This document shows positions 43,208 through 51,577 of a DNA stretch of 64,000 nucleotides, one piece after another. The stretch spans positions 62,001 to 126,000 of the forward strand of contig NZ_LGUR01000061.1 in assembly GCF_001270495.1 (NCBI RefSeq), in the 5' to 3' direction. This DNA is from Streptomyces viridochromogenes. GTDB taxonomy: Bacteria > Actinomycetota > Actinomycetes > Streptomycetales > Streptomycetaceae. The notes beneath the pieces were generated by a model. That model searched no databases. It was not told where the DNA came from and saw only the letters and a list, made by a program, of their open reading frames with translations. A program made the translations under genes and the position numbers. Positions within the stretch are counted from its first letter, which is position 1; every line of letters starts with the position of its first letter.

Positions 43208-44499
43208 CCACAGTGCGGGAATCACACGCCGGGGCTTCCCGGCTCGCGGAGTTGCTCAACGGTGTGCTGTCGCCGCCGCGGGCCGGCCATGCCGCGTACG
43301 GCGACCGGCACACCGTCGTGGTGAGCGCTGGGCTGCACCGGGCGGTGACCGGAAACCGGCCGCCCGTGGACAGCCTGGGCTGTGCCGAGATCCTGCATGG
43401 CGCGGCCAGCGACCCGGACCCTGCCCTGGCCGCCCTCAAAGCACGGATGGAAGCGGTGGAACGCTATGCCTCCGTCACCTGTGCCGAACAGCTGTCGACA
43501 GTCGCGTCAGCGGTCGAGTTGGGGCCGGGCGCGCTTCCCACGCGTGTCCTGCCCCGCCACGACCCGGGGGAGCCCGGCCCGCGCTCGGGCACGCATGGCG
43601 TGCTCGGCGACCGGGACCAGGTGCGTTGGGTACGCGCGACTCGCTGTGGGGACGGGGCCGTGGTGTACGTACCGACGGTCATGGCGTTCAACACCGCGCC
43701 CCGGCACCCCGGGGAGGAGTTCTGGGTGCCCGTCTCCACCGGCACCGCCGCGCACCTGTCCTGGGCGCAGGCTCTGGAGAACGCGGTGCTCGAGGTCGTC
43801 GAGCGCGACGCGGTCGCACTCACCTGGCTTCTGCGAACCTCCGCGGAGAGGCTTCCGGACGGATTCGGCGATTACCCGGGAGCGGAACCGGAAGCCCGAC
43901 TGCCGTACTCCGCCGAGCACATGCGGGAGTACACCCTCGCCCGCTGGGACATCACCAGTGACCTCGGTATCCCCACGGTGCTCTCGGTCCTACGTGGCCC
44001 CGGACGCAGGGTGCACCAGATCGTCGGAGCCGCGGCACGCCGGACACTGTGGGCTGCCTCCGCGGCGAGCGCCGCGGAGGCAGCCCAGATCCACGCGAGT
44101 CTGGAAGCCTCCGTGCGCGCGGGAGACCGGGCGCCCAGGAGCCCGGTCCGATGCCGACGCGTCCATGACGGCGCCCTCTTCATGGCACCGGAGAGCAAGG
44201 CTCATCACTTCGACTTTCTGGGCGGCTCCGAGCCGCACGACGCCAAGGAGCCGTCCCGCAGTCCGACGCCCGGTTCCGATCCTGTGCGCCGGCTGATCGA
44301 GGCCGGGCACGAGATCTACGCGGTGGATCTGACGCCGCGCGACGTCGCCCCGTCCGGCGTTCGCGTCGTGCGGGCGATCATTCCCTCCCTGCAACCACTG
44401 TCCCCCGTGTTCGCGGCGCGATACCTCGCGAGCGACCGCCTCCGTCGCATCGGAGTGCCGCTCGCCGAGGTGAATCCGATGCCCTGTCCCCTGGCCTGA
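43204..44499 (+). CDS. YcaO-domain cyclodehydratase
   Basis: 431 residues. The ATP/Mg2+ site residues of YcaO proteins are visible in ALKARMEAVERYAS (ExxxE) and ALENAVLEVVERDAVALTWL (ExxxxxERDA). The C-terminus is EVNPMPCPLA, close to the Pro-rich PxPxP end of azoline-forming YcaOs that is needed for catalysis. YcaO enzymes phosphorylate the backbone amide so that Cys/Ser/Thr attack to form azolines. No TfuA partner is present, so thioamidation is less likely. With ThiF-like partners and dehydrogenases next door, (methyl)oxazole formation from Thr of the repeat peptide is the prime hypothesis. Confidence 0.92.
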   Translation: MTTVRESHAGASRLAELLNGVLSPPRAGHAAYGDRHTVVVSAGLHRAVTGNRPPVDSLGCAEILHGAASDPDPALAALKARMEAVERYASVTCAEQLSTVASAVELGPGALPTRVLPRHDPGEPGPRSGTHGVLGDRDQVRWVRATRCGDGAVVYVPTVMAFNTAPRHPGEEFWVPVSTGTAAHLSWAQALENAVLEVVERDAVALTWLLRTSAERLPDGFGDYPGAEPEARLPYSAEHMREYTLARWDITSDLGIPTVLSVLRGPGRRVHQIVGAAARRTLWAASAASAAEAAQIHASLEASVRAGDRAPRSPVRCRRVHDGALFMAPESKAHHFDFLGGSEPHDAKEPSRSPTPGSDPVRRLIEAGHEIYAVDLTPRDVAPSGVRVVRAIIPSLQPLSPVFAARYLASDRLRRIGVPLAEVNPMPCPLA

Positions 44500-44507
44500 G
44501 GAACGGC

Positions 44508-45107
44508 ATGCTCCAAGAAGACCCCGGTCGCCGTAGTGGCGTGCTGCCCGTCGTGCGGTGCACGGCACACGACGCCTTCGGACAGCAGGTGGCCGACCAC
44601 GTGACCGCGTACCTGCGGCGCCATGAGAGGCCCGGACGTCGCCCCGCCCAGGGTTGCGGCAGTCCGACTCTGGTCGTCGAGGCCTCCGCGTCTCCCGTAT
44701 CGGCATTCAGCGCCGACGAACACGAGGCGCAGTCGGCGGGCACATGGACGCTCCCTGTGCTGAGCAGTCCTCACGGCCTGTTGGTCGGCCCGCTTCGGGA
44801 CGCCGGACAACCCTGCCTTTCCTGCCTGTTGCACCGCAGTGACCAGCACCGGTGGGGACTGGAACCGTTCTTCGCCACCGATGGGAGGCCCTGCGGGGTG
44901 TCCGGAGTGAGCCCGTTGTCGGCGAGGGCCGCGGCCGCGCTGGTGATGCGCATGGCACTCCGCACCGGGCGCGACGACGCCCCTGCCGGGCTGGCCTGGC
45001 ACGTGGAGTTCCCACCCCACGGCGCGCGTGCTCTGCACATCCTGCCGATGCCGTACTGCCGTCGGTGCACGGGCGTTCGGGACGCCTCGGCCCGGGAGGT
45101 CTCATGA
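44508..45107 (+). CDS. Small ocin-ThiF-like TOMM partner protein
   Basis: 199 residues, about a third of a usual TOMM E1-like protein. GPLRDAGQPCLSCLLHR holds the first Cys pair (about 103/106), and MPYCRRCTG the second (about 184/187). These form the structural zinc site of E1-like/ocin-ThiF cyclodehydratase partners. The N-terminal part, which would hold the winged-helix leader-binding RRE, is absent or very reduced. GAGGAA precedes the ATG. It is translationally coupled to the next, longer partner, so the two probably act together with YcaO. Confidence 0.78.
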   Translation: MLQEDPGRRSGVLPVVRCTAHDAFGQQVADHVTAYLRRHERPGRRPAQGCGSPTLVVEASASPVSAFSADEHEAQSAGTWTLPVLSSPHGLLVGPLRDAGQPCLSCLLHRSDQHRWGLEPFFATDGRPCGVSGVSPLSARAAAALVMRMALRTGRDDAPAGLAWHVEFPPHGARALHILPMPYCRRCTGVRDASAREVS

Positions 45108-46750
45108 CGGACGCAGTCGATCTGAGCCTGCCCGAACTGCCGTTGAAGCCTCGACTCAGGCCGGGGGTGACATGGGCCCTGGAGAACGAGGCCATGGTCG
45201 TCCGGGGGACCGACCGGACACACTACGTCCGTGGGCGGCACGTCGGCCGACTGCTCGTGCCCCTGCTCTCCGCCATGACGGGCCGGGCCGACCAGACCGA
45301 GCTCGCCGCAGCCGCGGCCTGCTCGCAGGCCGTCCTGCACAAGGCTCTGCGGCAGCTGGATTCCATCGGAGTCCTGGAGGATCTGGCCGGTTGCGAGGAC
45401 ATCCCGGACACCCCGTTGTCCGACTGGTACGCGCGGGCCACCGCCGACACGGGCCTCCACTCCAGTGGCCGCGCAGTGGTGCGGTGCCTGCGGAACCAGA
45501 TGGTCCGGCTGATCGGCAACGGCAGACTGCACTCCCGCGCCGGCGAACTGCTGACGGAGCACGGCCTGACGGTGCGGACGAGTGTCCTCGGCAGCCCCGA
45601 CGCCATCGGCCCGGACGGTACGGCCGACCTGACCGTCGTCATCACACCGTGGGCCGCCGATCCGGCAGAGCTCATCGCCGTCGACGACGCCATGGCCGCG
45701 TCGGGAGGGCGCTGGCTTGTCGTTCTCGAAAGCGAGGACGGTGCCTTCCTGGGCCCGCTGCTCGACAGGAGTCTGTTTCCGTGCCTCGGCTGCGCCCGAC
45801 GGGCCCTGCCCGATCGGGCCGGGCAGGGGGAGCCACGGGCCCACGGGAACACCGACACCCTGGTCGAACGGGAGACGCGCACCGATGTCGTGGCCGCCTA
45901 CGTCGCGGCCGAGTGTCTCGCTCTGACGGCGGGCGTCGGCCACCCCTCCACCGTGCGCCGGATCATCGGTGTGGGAGACGTCGAGGACGGCATCGCCGTG
46001 CGGTCGGTCAGCCCGGCTGCCGACTGCCGTCGGTGCGTGTCCGACGGACCGGTGCCGGACACCCCGACGGCGTCGGCCCATGCGTACGAGTACGCGGTCG
46101 CCGGGCTTCCGGAGGACCTGCACGGAGGCCGGACCCAGTACGGTCACTACACCGCCGCCAACGTGCTGGCCCAGGTGCCACGACGGCTGTGTGTCGATGA
46201 GACGGCGTTGTGGAGCACCGACGTCCGCGAGCCGGCCGTGATCGAGCACGGACCGTGGGCGCGGTTGAGCGCCCTCCTGACCGAGACCTACGGACTACGG
46301 CCCGGCACGCTGCGCCGCTATCCGCCGACCGGCGGAAACATCGGCTCACCGCGGGCGCTGGTCTGGTTACCGGAGTCGATATGGGGTTCGGTGCGGGCCG
46401 GGCTTCACAGTTACGAGCCGCAGATCGACGCGTTGTGCCGGCTGGAGGTCCCGCACGGGGCGCACAACCGGCTCCAGGCGTCGGCGGGCGACATGACCTG
46501 CGTTCTCCAGGTGGTCGACATCGAGCCGCTGGAGAGCAAGTACGGTCCCAGGGCCCCGCGCATCGGCCGACTCGACGCCGGCGTGACCCTCGAACACCTT
46601 TTGACGGTCTGCGAGGCCCGGACGATCACAGCGCGCCTGTCTTCTCCCGTGCGCGCGGGGGAGTTCTTCGACGCGGTTCCGGGGCTGTCGCGGCAGTTGC
46701 TCCTGTCCGGGCTGGTCGAACTGCCGGACATCCACACGGAGAGCGAGTGA
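45104..46750 (+). CDS. ThiF-like leader-binding protein fused to SagB-like dehydrogenase domain
   Basis: 548 residues. The N-terminal ~100 residues (LKPRLRPGVTWALENEAMVV, HVGRLLVPLLSAMTG) resemble the RRE/winged-helix region that binds TOMM leaders. A ThiF-like middle with Cys pairs in FPCLGCARRAL (about 227) and DCRRCV (about 307) follows. From about 325 the sequence turns into a SagB-type nitroreductase half: TQYGHYTAANVL, GPWARLSALLTETYGL, RRYPPTGGNIGSPRALVW, RLDAGVTLEHLLTV. It would bring the leader to YcaO and help oxidise azolines to azoles with FMN. Codon 422 is TTA (46367-46369), so full translation needs the bldA tRNA. Confidence 0.78.
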   Translation: MTDAVDLSLPELPLKPRLRPGVTWALENEAMVVRGTDRTHYVRGRHVGRLLVPLLSAMTGRADQTELAAAAACSQAVLHKALRQLDSIGVLEDLAGCEDIPDTPLSDWYARATADTGLHSSGRAVVRCLRNQMVRLIGNGRLHSRAGELLTEHGLTVRTSVLGSPDAIGPDGTADLTVVITPWAADPAELIAVDDAMAASGGRWLVVLESEDGAFLGPLLDRSLFPCLGCARRALPDRAGQGEPRAHGNTDTLVERETRTDVVAAYVAAECLALTAGVGHPSTVRRIIGVGDVEDGIAVRSVSPAADCRRCVSDGPVPDTPTASAHAYEYAVAGLPEDLHGGRTQYGHYTAANVLAQVPRRLCVDETALWSTDVREPAVIEHGPWARLSALLTETYGLRPGTLRRYPPTGGNIGSPRALVWLPESIWGSVRAGLHSYEPQIDALCRLEVPHGAHNRLQASAGDMTCVLQVVDIEPLESKYGPRAPRIGRLDAGVTLEHLLTVCEARTITARLSSPVRAGEFFDAVPGLSRQLLLSGLVELPDIHTESE

Positions 46751-46751
46751 C

Positions 46752-47465
46752 ATGACGGGGTATCCGCAGTTCGCGCAGGCACTGGAGCAGGCGCGGGATC
46801 CGCGGGCGGGCGCGGCCGGTACGGACGGTCTGCCGCCCTGCCTGCCAGAACGGGGGCACACGCCGGTGCCGCTCCCGGCTCCCGGTGCCCCGGCAGTGGC
46901 GTTGTCCGCTGCGCTCGCCGATCGGCGGTCGACGCGGCTCTACGCGGAGCAGGAGGTCCCGGCGGCAGCGGTCTCGGCAGTGCTCTCGGCCGCCACAGGG
47001 TTGACCCCGCTGTTGGGCTGGGCCTTGGTCGTCCGGCGCGCGCAGGGTCTCGCCGTCGGTTCGCACCACGTCGAGGCGCTGCCGGACGGCGGCTTGCGGC
47101 TGCACCGAGTAGGGCCCGTCCCAGGTGCCGAGGCCTGGCCGCAGCGCGAGTTTCACCTCGCTCCCGTGATCGTCGTCGCCATGGCGAACCTGCTCGTCCC
47201 GGCAGGGCGGTCCGCCGCCCCGCTCTACCACCTGGCCGGACGGGCGGCCTACCGGGCGCACATGGCGGCCGCGACAGCGGGACTGGAGTCGTGCCTTTTC
47301 TACGGCCCCACTCTCGCGGGGCGCACCGCCCTGCGCTTCGACAATGTCACCCGCGCGCCACTCATCGGCCTGTCGGTGGGGCTGCCGCTCGACGCCTGTC
47401 CCCGGCCGGCCGCGAGGGAGGGACCGCCACATGATCAGGCTCTGTCAGGGGCGGCTTCGGGGTGA
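46752..47465 (+). CDS. Nitroreductase-fold azoline dehydrogenase component
   Basis: 237 residues. ALADRRSTRLYAEQEVPAAA is the usual opening of FMN nitroreductases, HLAPVIVVAMANLL the middle strand, and AYRAHMAAATAGLESCLFYG the dimer helix. It follows directly after the SagB-like fusion, which carries the other half. Together they probably form the two-domain azoline oxidase found as one chain in many TOMM systems. The C-terminal ~25 residues are low-complexity. Confidence 0.75.
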   Translation: MTGYPQFAQALEQARDPRAGAAGTDGLPPCLPERGHTPVPLPAPGAPAVALSAALADRRSTRLYAEQEVPAAAVSAVLSAATGLTPLLGWALVVRRAQGLAVGSHHVEALPDGGLRLHRVGPVPGAEAWPQREFHLAPVIVVAMANLLVPAGRSAAPLYHLAGRAAYRAHMAAATAGLESCLFYGPTLAGRTALRFDNVTRAPLIGLSVGLPLDACPRPAAREGPPHDQALSGAASG

Positions 47466-47549
47466 CAGCCCGCGTGGTCCTCGCGTGCTCCCGCTGGTGG
47501 CTCGCCGTACGCCTGAATTCCGACACGACCGCCCTCCGAAGGAACTTTC

Positions 47550-47780
47550 ATGCCCGACAACCGGCACATGTACCTGCCGCTTCGCCTGGACATCGGCGGC
47601 GGCTCAGCCCGGGGAACCGACGACGGCCTCACCGCGCAGGCTGACACCGCGATCACGGCGCACGCTCCGGCGACGGCCGTCGAGAGCGGCGAGCCGACCC
47701 CACTCACCCGCACCTCGGTGGAGATGCGGGATCCGACGTTCGGAATCGAGTCCCTTCTCACCAAGGCGATTGCAGAATGA
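47550..47780 (+). CDS. Small 76-residue protein, possible second precursor
   Basis: A strong ribosome site (GAAGGA, 7 nt spacing) precedes the ATG, and the stop overlaps the LuxR gene start, so it is surely a gene. The sequence MPDNRHMYLPLRLDIGGGSA continues with a Thr/Ala-rich, Cys-free body and ends FGIESLLTKAIAE. It has no similarity I recognise and shares no repeat with the peptide at 39758. It follows 84 bp after the dehydrogenase gene. It may be a second RiPP substrate, with Thr/Ser as modifiable residues, or a small accessory protein. Confidence 0.6.
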   Translation: MPDNRHMYLPLRLDIGGGSARGTDDGLTAQADTAITAHAPATAVESGEPTPLTRTSVEMRDPTFGIESLLTKAIAE

Positions 47781-48499
47781 AACACGGAACGTCGCTGGCG
47801 AACACGCCGGCCATGGCCCAGCAGGACGCCCTGCACGTCTCGCTCTTCGTCGAGGACGAACTTCTGCGGAAGGGGCTGCAGAAGCAGCTGAGCGAGCTGG
47901 CGATCGTCCGGCTCGCCCACAGCTGTGCCACTCTCGCCGAACTGTCGCGCGTCCTGTCGCAGGGACGGACGGACGTGCTGGTCGTCTCGGGTTCCCGGAC
48001 CGCCGCGCTGCGTGCCTGTCTGTCTGGACGTTCCGGCCCTACACCACGGGTTCTGGTCCTGCTCGACGAGTCACAACTGACCTCGACGACGGCGGTGAAC
48101 GCCCTGCCGGCCGACGGCTTTCTGCTGCGGGAGGAAGTGACCGAGCAGACCCTGGACCGGGCCTTGGCGCAACTGGCCAGGAACGAGATGCCGATGCCGC
48201 TCCGACTGGGCAGGCGGCTCGTTGACTCCCTGCAAGAGACCGGCCGGGGCCGGTTCCCGCTGTCCCCGCTCACGGAACGCGAGCGGGAGACCCTGATGCA
48301 CCTGACGGAGGGGTTGAGCAACAAGCAGATAGCGCGGCAGCTCGGCATTTCCGACCATGGCGTCAAGCGGCTTGTCGGCAACATCCTGTTGAAACTGGGA
48401 ACGCCCAACCGTACGGCTGCCGCCGTGTTCGCGCTGGAGGCGGGGTTGCTCACGGACCCCCCGTCCGGAGCGGCCGCGGCGCGAGGTGAGCGCCGATGA
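47777..48499 (+). CDS. Receiver-like LuxR-family cluster regulator
   Basis: 240 residues. The N-terminal half folds like a response-regulator receiver (LHVSLFVEDELLRKGLQKQL, DVLVVSGSRTAAL, PRVLVLLDESQ), but the phospho-acceptor region reads VLVVSGS, without the usual Asp. It is probably an atypical, phosphorylation-independent receiver. The C-terminal GerE helix-turn-helix is LTERERETLMHLTEGLSNKQ followed by IARQLGISDHGVKRLVG. It lies inside the operon, coupled on both sides, so it is a likely pathway-specific activator. Confidence 0.85.
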   Translation: MKHGTSLANTPAMAQQDALHVSLFVEDELLRKGLQKQLSELAIVRLAHSCATLAELSRVLSQGRTDVLVVSGSRTAALRACLSGRSGPTPRVLVLLDESQLTSTTAVNALPADGFLLREEVTEQTLDRALAQLARNEMPMPLRLGRRLVDSLQETGRGRFPLSPLTERERETLMHLTEGLSNKQIARQLGISDHGVKRLVGNILLKLGTPNRTAAAVFALEAGLLTDPPSGAAAARGERR

Positions 48500-50061
48500 C
48501 CGCCACTGTCCACGAAGGGAACACGGCTGCGGCCTTGCGCACCGGGCCGGTGTACGAGTGGCTGGCGAAGGCTGCCGAGCGGGTGCCCGACGCGGTCGCG
48601 GTCCGGGACGAGACCGCCGTATGGACGTACCGAGAACTCGACCGGTTCAGCAGGTCGGTGTGCGCCTGGCTGAGGGCCCAGGGCGTTCTCCGGGGGGACC
48701 GGGTAGTCGTCTGCCTGCCCAACTCCCGTACGGTGGTGGGTCTGTTGTACGGCGTCATCCGGTACGGCGCTGTGTTCGTTCCGGTGAGCCCCGAGTCGCG
48801 GCCGTACCAGCTCACCGCGCTGCTGCAGGACTGTCGACCGGTCCTCTTCGTGCACGAGGAACGGAAGGAACACGACCGCGACGTCCCCGCGGGCGATGCC
48901 CGGCAGATCTCCGTTGAGCAGCTTCTCGCGGACCTGCCCGCCCCGCTGCCACGCGCGCACGCGGATCGGGCGGATCGCTCCGACGTCGCTCTGCTGATGT
49001 ACACCTCCGGATCCACGTCCCGGCCCAAGGCGGTGGTGTGCCGGCACGAACAGATCGCCTTCGCGGTGGCAGCGGTGGCGAGCCGGCTGGCGTACCGTCC
49101 GGACGACGTCGTCTACTGCAGGCTTCCGTTCTCCTTCGATTACGGCCTCTATCAGGTCTTCCTCTGCGCACAGGCCGGAGCCGCTCTCGCGGTGACCGGC
49201 CATCAGCCCGAGCCGGCGGTCCTGAAGTTCGCCGCCCAGTACGGAGCGACCGTCCTGCCACTGGTTCCGACGCTGGCGATCCTGCTGCTGCGGCTCGCGC
49301 GACGGGGCCGGCAGCTGCCACCGGTGCGTCTGATCACCAACACGGGTGCCGAGCTGACGGCGGGTACGGCCGCGGAGTTGCGGTCCGTGTTCCCGGGAGC
49401 CGCGGTCGTCTTCATGTACGGCATGACGGAGTGCAAGCGGATCACCATCGCCGGTGCCGACGAGGATCTGCGCGCTCCCGGCACGGTGGGCACGGCGCTG
49501 CCCGGCACGACCGTCGACATCGTGGACGAGGCGGGGACGGTCCTGCCTCCGGGGCAGCCCGGCCAGATCGTGGTGTGCGGACCCCATCTGATGGACGGTT
49601 ACTGGCAGGCCCCCCGGCCCACCGACGAGCGCTACCGCCCACATCCGGTCACCGGTGAGAGGGCTCTGTTCACGGGCGACCTCGGGATGCTCGACTCGGC
49701 GGGGCGTCTGACATTCCTCGGCCGGGACGACGACATCTTCAAGCGGCGCGGCATGCGGACCAGTACGGCCGAGATCGAGGCGGCCGCCCTCGACGTGCCC
49801 GGCGTCGTCCAGGCCGCGGTCAACCCGCCCGGCTCGGACGGCAGGTTGCACCTGTGGGTGGTCTCGGAGGCCGGTCCCGCCGATGTCCTGCGGGGACTGT
49901 CCGAACGGCTGGAGCCCGCCAAGGTTCCCGACCACTGCTGGGTACGGGAGCAGCTTCCGCAGACAGCGCACGGAAAGGTGGACAAGCGGCGGCTGCGCGA
50001 GGCCGAGCGGGAGCTGCCGGAACCCTCGACGCCCGTGACGCGGACGGGCACCAAGCCATGA
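48496..50061 (+). CDS. AMP-forming aminoacyl-ACP ligase
   Basis: 521 residues. ANL motifs are LLMYTSGSTSRPKAVV (about 167-182), MYGMTECKRITIAG, LMDGYWQAPR, LFTGDLG, GRDDDIFKRRGMRTSTAEIE and QTAHGKVDKRRL. It resembles stand-alone ligases that load an amino or fatty acid on a carrier protein. Its stop overlaps the decarboxylase start, and the ACP and dehydrogenase genes follow, so the ACP encoded at 51314 is the expected acceptor. Substrate is not readable; an amino diacid such as Glu or Asp is plausible given the decarboxylase. Confidence 0.87.
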   Translation: MTATVHEGNTAAALRTGPVYEWLAKAAERVPDAVAVRDETAVWTYRELDRFSRSVCAWLRAQGVLRGDRVVVCLPNSRTVVGLLYGVIRYGAVFVPVSPESRPYQLTALLQDCRPVLFVHEERKEHDRDVPAGDARQISVEQLLADLPAPLPRAHADRADRSDVALLMYTSGSTSRPKAVVCRHEQIAFAVAAVASRLAYRPDDVVYCRLPFSFDYGLYQVFLCAQAGAALAVTGHQPEPAVLKFAAQYGATVLPLVPTLAILLLRLARRGRQLPPVRLITNTGAELTAGTAAELRSVFPGAAVVFMYGMTECKRITIAGADEDLRAPGTVGTALPGTTVDIVDEAGTVLPPGQPGQIVVCGPHLMDGYWQAPRPTDERYRPHPVTGERALFTGDLGMLDSAGRLTFLGRDDDIFKRRGMRTSTAEIEAAALDVPGVVQAAVNPPGSDGRLHLWVVSEAGPADVLRGLSERLEPAKVPDHCWVREQLPQTAHGKVDKRRLREAERELPEPSTPVTRTGTKP

Positions 50062-51317
50062 TCGACTACGCGGGCCGCTACGGCACCCCCTTGTACGTCT
50101 ACCGGCTGGAGAAGGTCCGGGAAGCAGTCACCGCACTGCGGCGCGGACTGCCCGAAGGGTCCCGGCTCTACTACTCCCTGAAGGCGAATCCGCACCCCCG
50201 GATCGTGCGGGAGCTGACGGATCTGGCCGTGCACGCCGAGATCAGCTCGTCCGGCGAACTGCGGGCGGCCCTGGCCGCTTCCCAGTCTCCGTCCGACATC
50301 CTCTACACCGGTCCCGGCAAGACCCTCCAGGAGGTGCGGACCGCGATCCGGTCCGGAGTCCGTCGCTTCTCCATCGAGTCCGCCACCGAGCGGGACCGGC
50401 TCGCCGAGGCCGCCGAGGCAGAGGCGGAGGAGATCGGCTGTCTGATACGGATCAACGCCCCCGGCCCAGCGGCAGGGAGCACCGGGCTGCGGATGACGGG
50501 AGTGCCCTCGCAGTTCGGCATCGACTTCGACCAAGCCTGTGCCCAGCCCGGGCTGTTCCGGGCCACCGGCCGGCTGCGTCCCGTGGGGCTGCACTTCTTT
50601 CCGGCCACCAACGTCGCCGACCCGGCCGCGCTGGCCCGGGAGTTCCGGTTGAGCGTGGAGACGGCCGCCGCCCTGCGGGAGAGAACCGGTTTCGACCCCG
50701 AGCTGATCGATCTCGGAGGGGGCTTCGCCGCTCCCTTCGCCAAGCCGGGAGACCTCCCGGACTACGGCGGCCTGCGTGAGGTGCTTGAGTCGGTTCTGGA
50801 CCGCCACCTGCCCGGATGGCGGGACGGCCGTCCGGTCATCGCCTTCGAATCGGGGCGCCACCTCACTGCCGCCTGCGGCACCCTGCTGACCACCGTGCTC
50901 GACATCAAGCACAGCGGCGACAGGACGTACGCGATCCTTGACGCGGGGACGAACGTGCTGGGCGGCATGTCCGGACTGGGCCGGATCATGGCCCCCGCCG
51001 CCCTTCCGGAACCGGGCGCGGATGCCGGTGTCGACACGCGGGAGGCGTCGGGCGGCGAGCCGGCCCGGGAAGCCGTCACCCTCGTGGGCCCCCTCTGCAC
51101 CCCCCTCGACGTGCTCAGCCGGTCGGCGCCCCTCGGTTCGCTGAAGGTGGGAGACGTACTGCGCATACCGAACACGGGTGCCTACGGCCTGACCGCGAGC
51201 CTGTTGGCCTTTCTGAGCCACCCCCCGGCCACGGAGGTGGTCGTCGACGGCGCCGCCGAGGTGCACGTCCGTCGGCTCGAAGTGATCGAGACACCACTGG
51301 AAGGTAGAGAGAGATGA
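50058..51317 (+). CDS. Type III PLP decarboxylase (Orn/DAP/Arg family, BtrK-like)
   Basis: 419 residues. The PLP lysine is in YYSLKANPHPRIVREL, the Gly-rich phosphate loop is LIDLGGGFAAPF, and FESGRHLTAACG, GPLCTPLDVLSRS (with the active-site Cys) and IPNTGAYGLTAS are fold type III decarboxylase motifs. In butirosin (BtrK) and fluvirucin (FlvO) pathways, related enzymes decarboxylate an amino acid while it is bound to an ACP. The coupled ligase and ACP genes here support the same logic. A free diaminopimelate decarboxylase for lysine is unlikely at this location. Confidence 0.85.
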   Translation: MIDYAGRYGTPLYVYRLEKVREAVTALRRGLPEGSRLYYSLKANPHPRIVRELTDLAVHAEISSSGELRAALAASQSPSDILYTGPGKTLQEVRTAIRSGVRRFSIESATERDRLAEAAEAEAEEIGCLIRINAPGPAAGSTGLRMTGVPSQFGIDFDQACAQPGLFRATGRLRPVGLHFFPATNVADPAALAREFRLSVETAAALRERTGFDPELIDLGGGFAAPFAKPGDLPDYGGLREVLESVLDRHLPGWRDGRPVIAFESGRHLTAACGTLLTTVLDIKHSGDRTYAILDAGTNVLGGMSGLGRIMAPAALPEPGADAGVDTREASGGEPAREAVTLVGPLCTPLDVLSRSAPLGSLKVGDVLRIPNTGAYGLTASLLAFLSHPPATEVVVDGAAEVHVRRLEVIETPLEGRER

Positions 51318-51577
51318 CGGCCCCCTGGGACTCGGCATTCGAGTCCATCCTGCGCTCCGTGTTGCGCACCCTGTCGGACGCTGAGCCGCTACGAGCCGAC
51401 CTGGAACTGGCAGCGGCAGGACTGGACTCGATGGCCAGCGTCGAACTGCTGCTCATGCTGGAGGAGACGTACGGCGTGGAGATTCCGGACGAGTTGCTGC
51501 AGCCGGTCACCTTCGCCACGGCCGGCAGCCTGTGGCAGGCGGTCTCCGGGCTGCCCAGTGCGGAGCCGCGGGCATGA
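51314..51577 (+). CDS. Acyl carrier protein
   Basis: 87 residues, typical ACP size. The phosphopantetheine serine is in AAAGLDSMASVELLLMLEE. Its start overlaps the decarboxylase stop and its stop overlaps the dehydrogenase start, so the four-gene cassette is made together. It is the only carrier protein in the window and may also be loaded by the adenylation enzyme at 26713. Confidence 0.93.
   Translation: MTAPWDSAFESILRSVLRTLSDAEPLRADLELAAAGLDSMASVELLLMLEETYGVEIPDELLQPVTFATAGSLWQAVSGLPSAEPRA

Noticed and set aside
43204..44499. YcaO acting as a thioamide synthase.
   Set aside because: No TfuA partner is encoded, while E1-like and dehydrogenase genes are adjacent, which favours azole formation.
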